The notes below the pieces were generated by a model. The model was not told the origin of the DNA. It was given only the letters and a program-made list of their open reading frames with translations, and made no database searches. This document shows positions 63,346-64,000 of a DNA stretch of 64,000 nt, piece by piece; position 1 is the stretch's first letter; every line of letters begins with the position of its first letter. Position numbers and translations under genes: made by a program. This stretch comes from Echiichthys vipera (lineage: Eukaryota; Chordata; Actinopteri; Perciformes; Trachinidae). Location of the stretch: the NCBI GenBank assembly GCA_963691815.1, contig OY829649.1:1-64000 (forward strand). The letters are read 5' to 3'.

Positions 63346-63660
63346 TTTTAGTCGTTACATCATGTTTTTGTGGAGTTTTGCGTCTGTTTTTAGTTGTTTT
63401 GTTATGTTCTTGAAGTGTTTTCGTCTGTTTTTAGTCGTTTAGTCACCTTTTTGTGGAGCTTTCATCCGTTTTTAGTCGTTTTTGTCACGTTTTTGTGATT
63501 TTTTCATCTGCTTTTAGTCGTTTCATCATGTTTTTGTGGACTTTTGCGTCTGTTTTTAGTCGTTTTGCATTGTTTTATGGAGCTTTGGGTCTGTTTTTAG
63601 TCGTTTCATAATGTTTTTGTGGAGTTTTCATCTGTTTTTAGTCGTTTCATCATATTTTTG
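63346..63660. repeat. Dispersed third copy of a 44.7-kb segment
   Basis: About 310 bp here match segments near 44,665-44,990 and 47,290-47,615 in the proximal domain. Shared private motifs occur in the same order: GTTATGTTCTTGAAGTG, CGTTTAGT-ACCTTTTTGTGG (one base differs), TGTGATTTTTTCATCTG and GCATTGTTTTATGGAGC. It lies about 16 kb from its nearest relative, showing sequence movement across the domain boundary. Confidence 0.83.
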
Positions 63661-64000
63661 TGGAGTTTTGCGTCTGTTTTTAGTTGTTTCATCACGGTTT
63701 AGTGGTGTTTTCATCTGTTTTAAGTGGTTTCATCACGTTTCTGTGGTGTTTTCATCTGTTTTTAGTCGTTTTTGCGGTGTCTTGCGTCTGTTTTTAGTCG
63801 TTTCATTACGTTTTTGTGGTGTGTTTCGTCTGTTTTTAGTTGTCTTATCACATTTTGTGGTGTTTTCATCTTTTTTTAGCTGTTTGTCATGTTTTTGTTG
63901 TGTTTTTGTCTGCTTTTAGTCGTTTCATCACGTTTTTGTGGTGTTTTCATCTGTTTTTAATCGTTTCATAATGTTTTTGTGGTGTTTTGCGTCTGTTTTT

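Larger units (their letters stand above)
29057..64000. repeat. 41-bp T-rich satellite array, roughly 850 monomers
   Basis: The rest of the window is a head-to-tail array of a 41-bp monomer. A clear example of the period is GTTTTTAGTCG at 37,091 and again at 37,132. The modal monomer runs GTTTTTAGTCG, TTTCATCAC, GTTTTTGTGG, TGTTTTCATCT. Its plus strand is about 56% T, 20% G, 15% C and 10% A. Common variants are GTGGAGTTTTGCGTCTG (42 bp), GTGGTGTGTTTCGTCTG (42 bp) and ACGTTTTGTGG (40 bp). Monomers differ from one another by far more than the 227-bp units do, but blocks of many monomers are duplicated almost exactly. The open frames it contains are Phe/Ser/Val-rich on plus and Lys/Thr/Asn-rich on minus with a 41-codon period, so they follow from the repeat. 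The array runs past the window end. Confidence 0.97.
48400..64000. repeat. Distal domain of array 2, marked by TTTTAAACAG monomers
   Basis: From about 48,504 a monomer with GTGGTATTTTAAACAG appears and recurs, for example near 49,035, 49,737, 51,727, 52,093, 52,640, 55,043, 57,818, 58,730, 59,341, 60,290, 60,658 and 63,085. I found none upstream of 48.4 kb. Monomers with TTTTGATCTTTTTTTGGTCG also become frequent. The eight-monomer cassette of the proximal domain is absent. The change of monomer repertoire divides array 2 into two domains that have been amplified from different ancestral blocks. Confidence 0.82.

Noticed and set aside
29316..63919. Plus-strand Phe/Ser/Val/Leu-rich open frames up to 237 codons that look like multi-pass membrane proteins.
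   Set aside because: The hydrophobic composition comes from T-rich DNA, and the 41-residue period is the 41-bp monomer read through three frames. Frames overlap in different phases and end at the TAG within TTTTTAG whenever phase meets it. There is no sign of protein-level constraint.
29057..64000. G-quadruplex-forming or telomere-like G/T repeat.
   Set aside because: Each 41-bp monomer has only one GG pair and no GGG run, and the unit length and sequence are unlike telomeric repeats.
1..64000. A new encoded defence, mobile or biosynthetic system.
   Set aside because: There is no protein-coding gene with supportable constraint and no structured RNA gene outside the repeats. All signals are explained by tandem repeats and their duplications.

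Overview
This window is nuclear satellite DNA with no gene that I can support on either strand. It consists of two long head-to-tail tandem arrays of unrelated sequence that meet at one abrupt junction near position 29,056. There is no operon, ribosome-binding-site logic, rRNA, tRNA, CRISPR or recognisable transposon anywhere. Kilobase-scale homogenised satellite arrays of this kind point to a eukaryotic chromosome, probably a centromeric, pericentromeric or other heterochromatic block in a long-read assembly. I cannot name the organism. Frequent CpG-to-TpG/CpA alternation between monomers is compatible with a genome that methylates CpG, such as a vertebrate or a plant, but this is an inference.

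Array 1 (1-29,056) is a 227-bp satellite. Counting phase from the first base to the junction gives 128 units with a net shortfall of 10 bp, which matches the small indels I could find (13 one-base deletions, one 1-bp and one 2-bp insertion). It has an internal geography. Units at 1-13,970 are almost invariant (type A). A block of 12 units at 13,972-16,734 carries four linked substitutions (type B). Units to 20,981 return to type A with scattered changes. Units from 20,982 to the junction (type C) are increasingly diverged and show fragments of higher-order repetition. The last unit is the most degenerate.

Array 2 (29,057-64,000) is a T-rich satellite with a basic monomer of 41 bp (40-42 bp variants, roughly 850 copies). 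The monomer looks like an old duplication of a roughly 20-bp half-repeat, and its T-tracts fall about every 10-11 bp, which predicts curved DNA. On top of the monomers lies a ladder of larger duplications: 123, 207, 415, 907, 1,052, about 2.4-2.6 kb and about 2.8-3.2 kb. The array has two domains. The proximal part (29-48.4 kb) repeatedly contains an eight-monomer cassette. The distal part (48.4-64 kb) lacks the cassette and carries a different marker monomer with the motif TTTTAAACAG.

Both arrays run in one orientation throughout. The many open frames (71-86 codons in array 1, up to 237 codons in array 2) are by-products of repeat periodicity and are not annotated as genes. The main interest is in satellite evolution, predicted DNA structure and assembly quality rather than in an encoded system.
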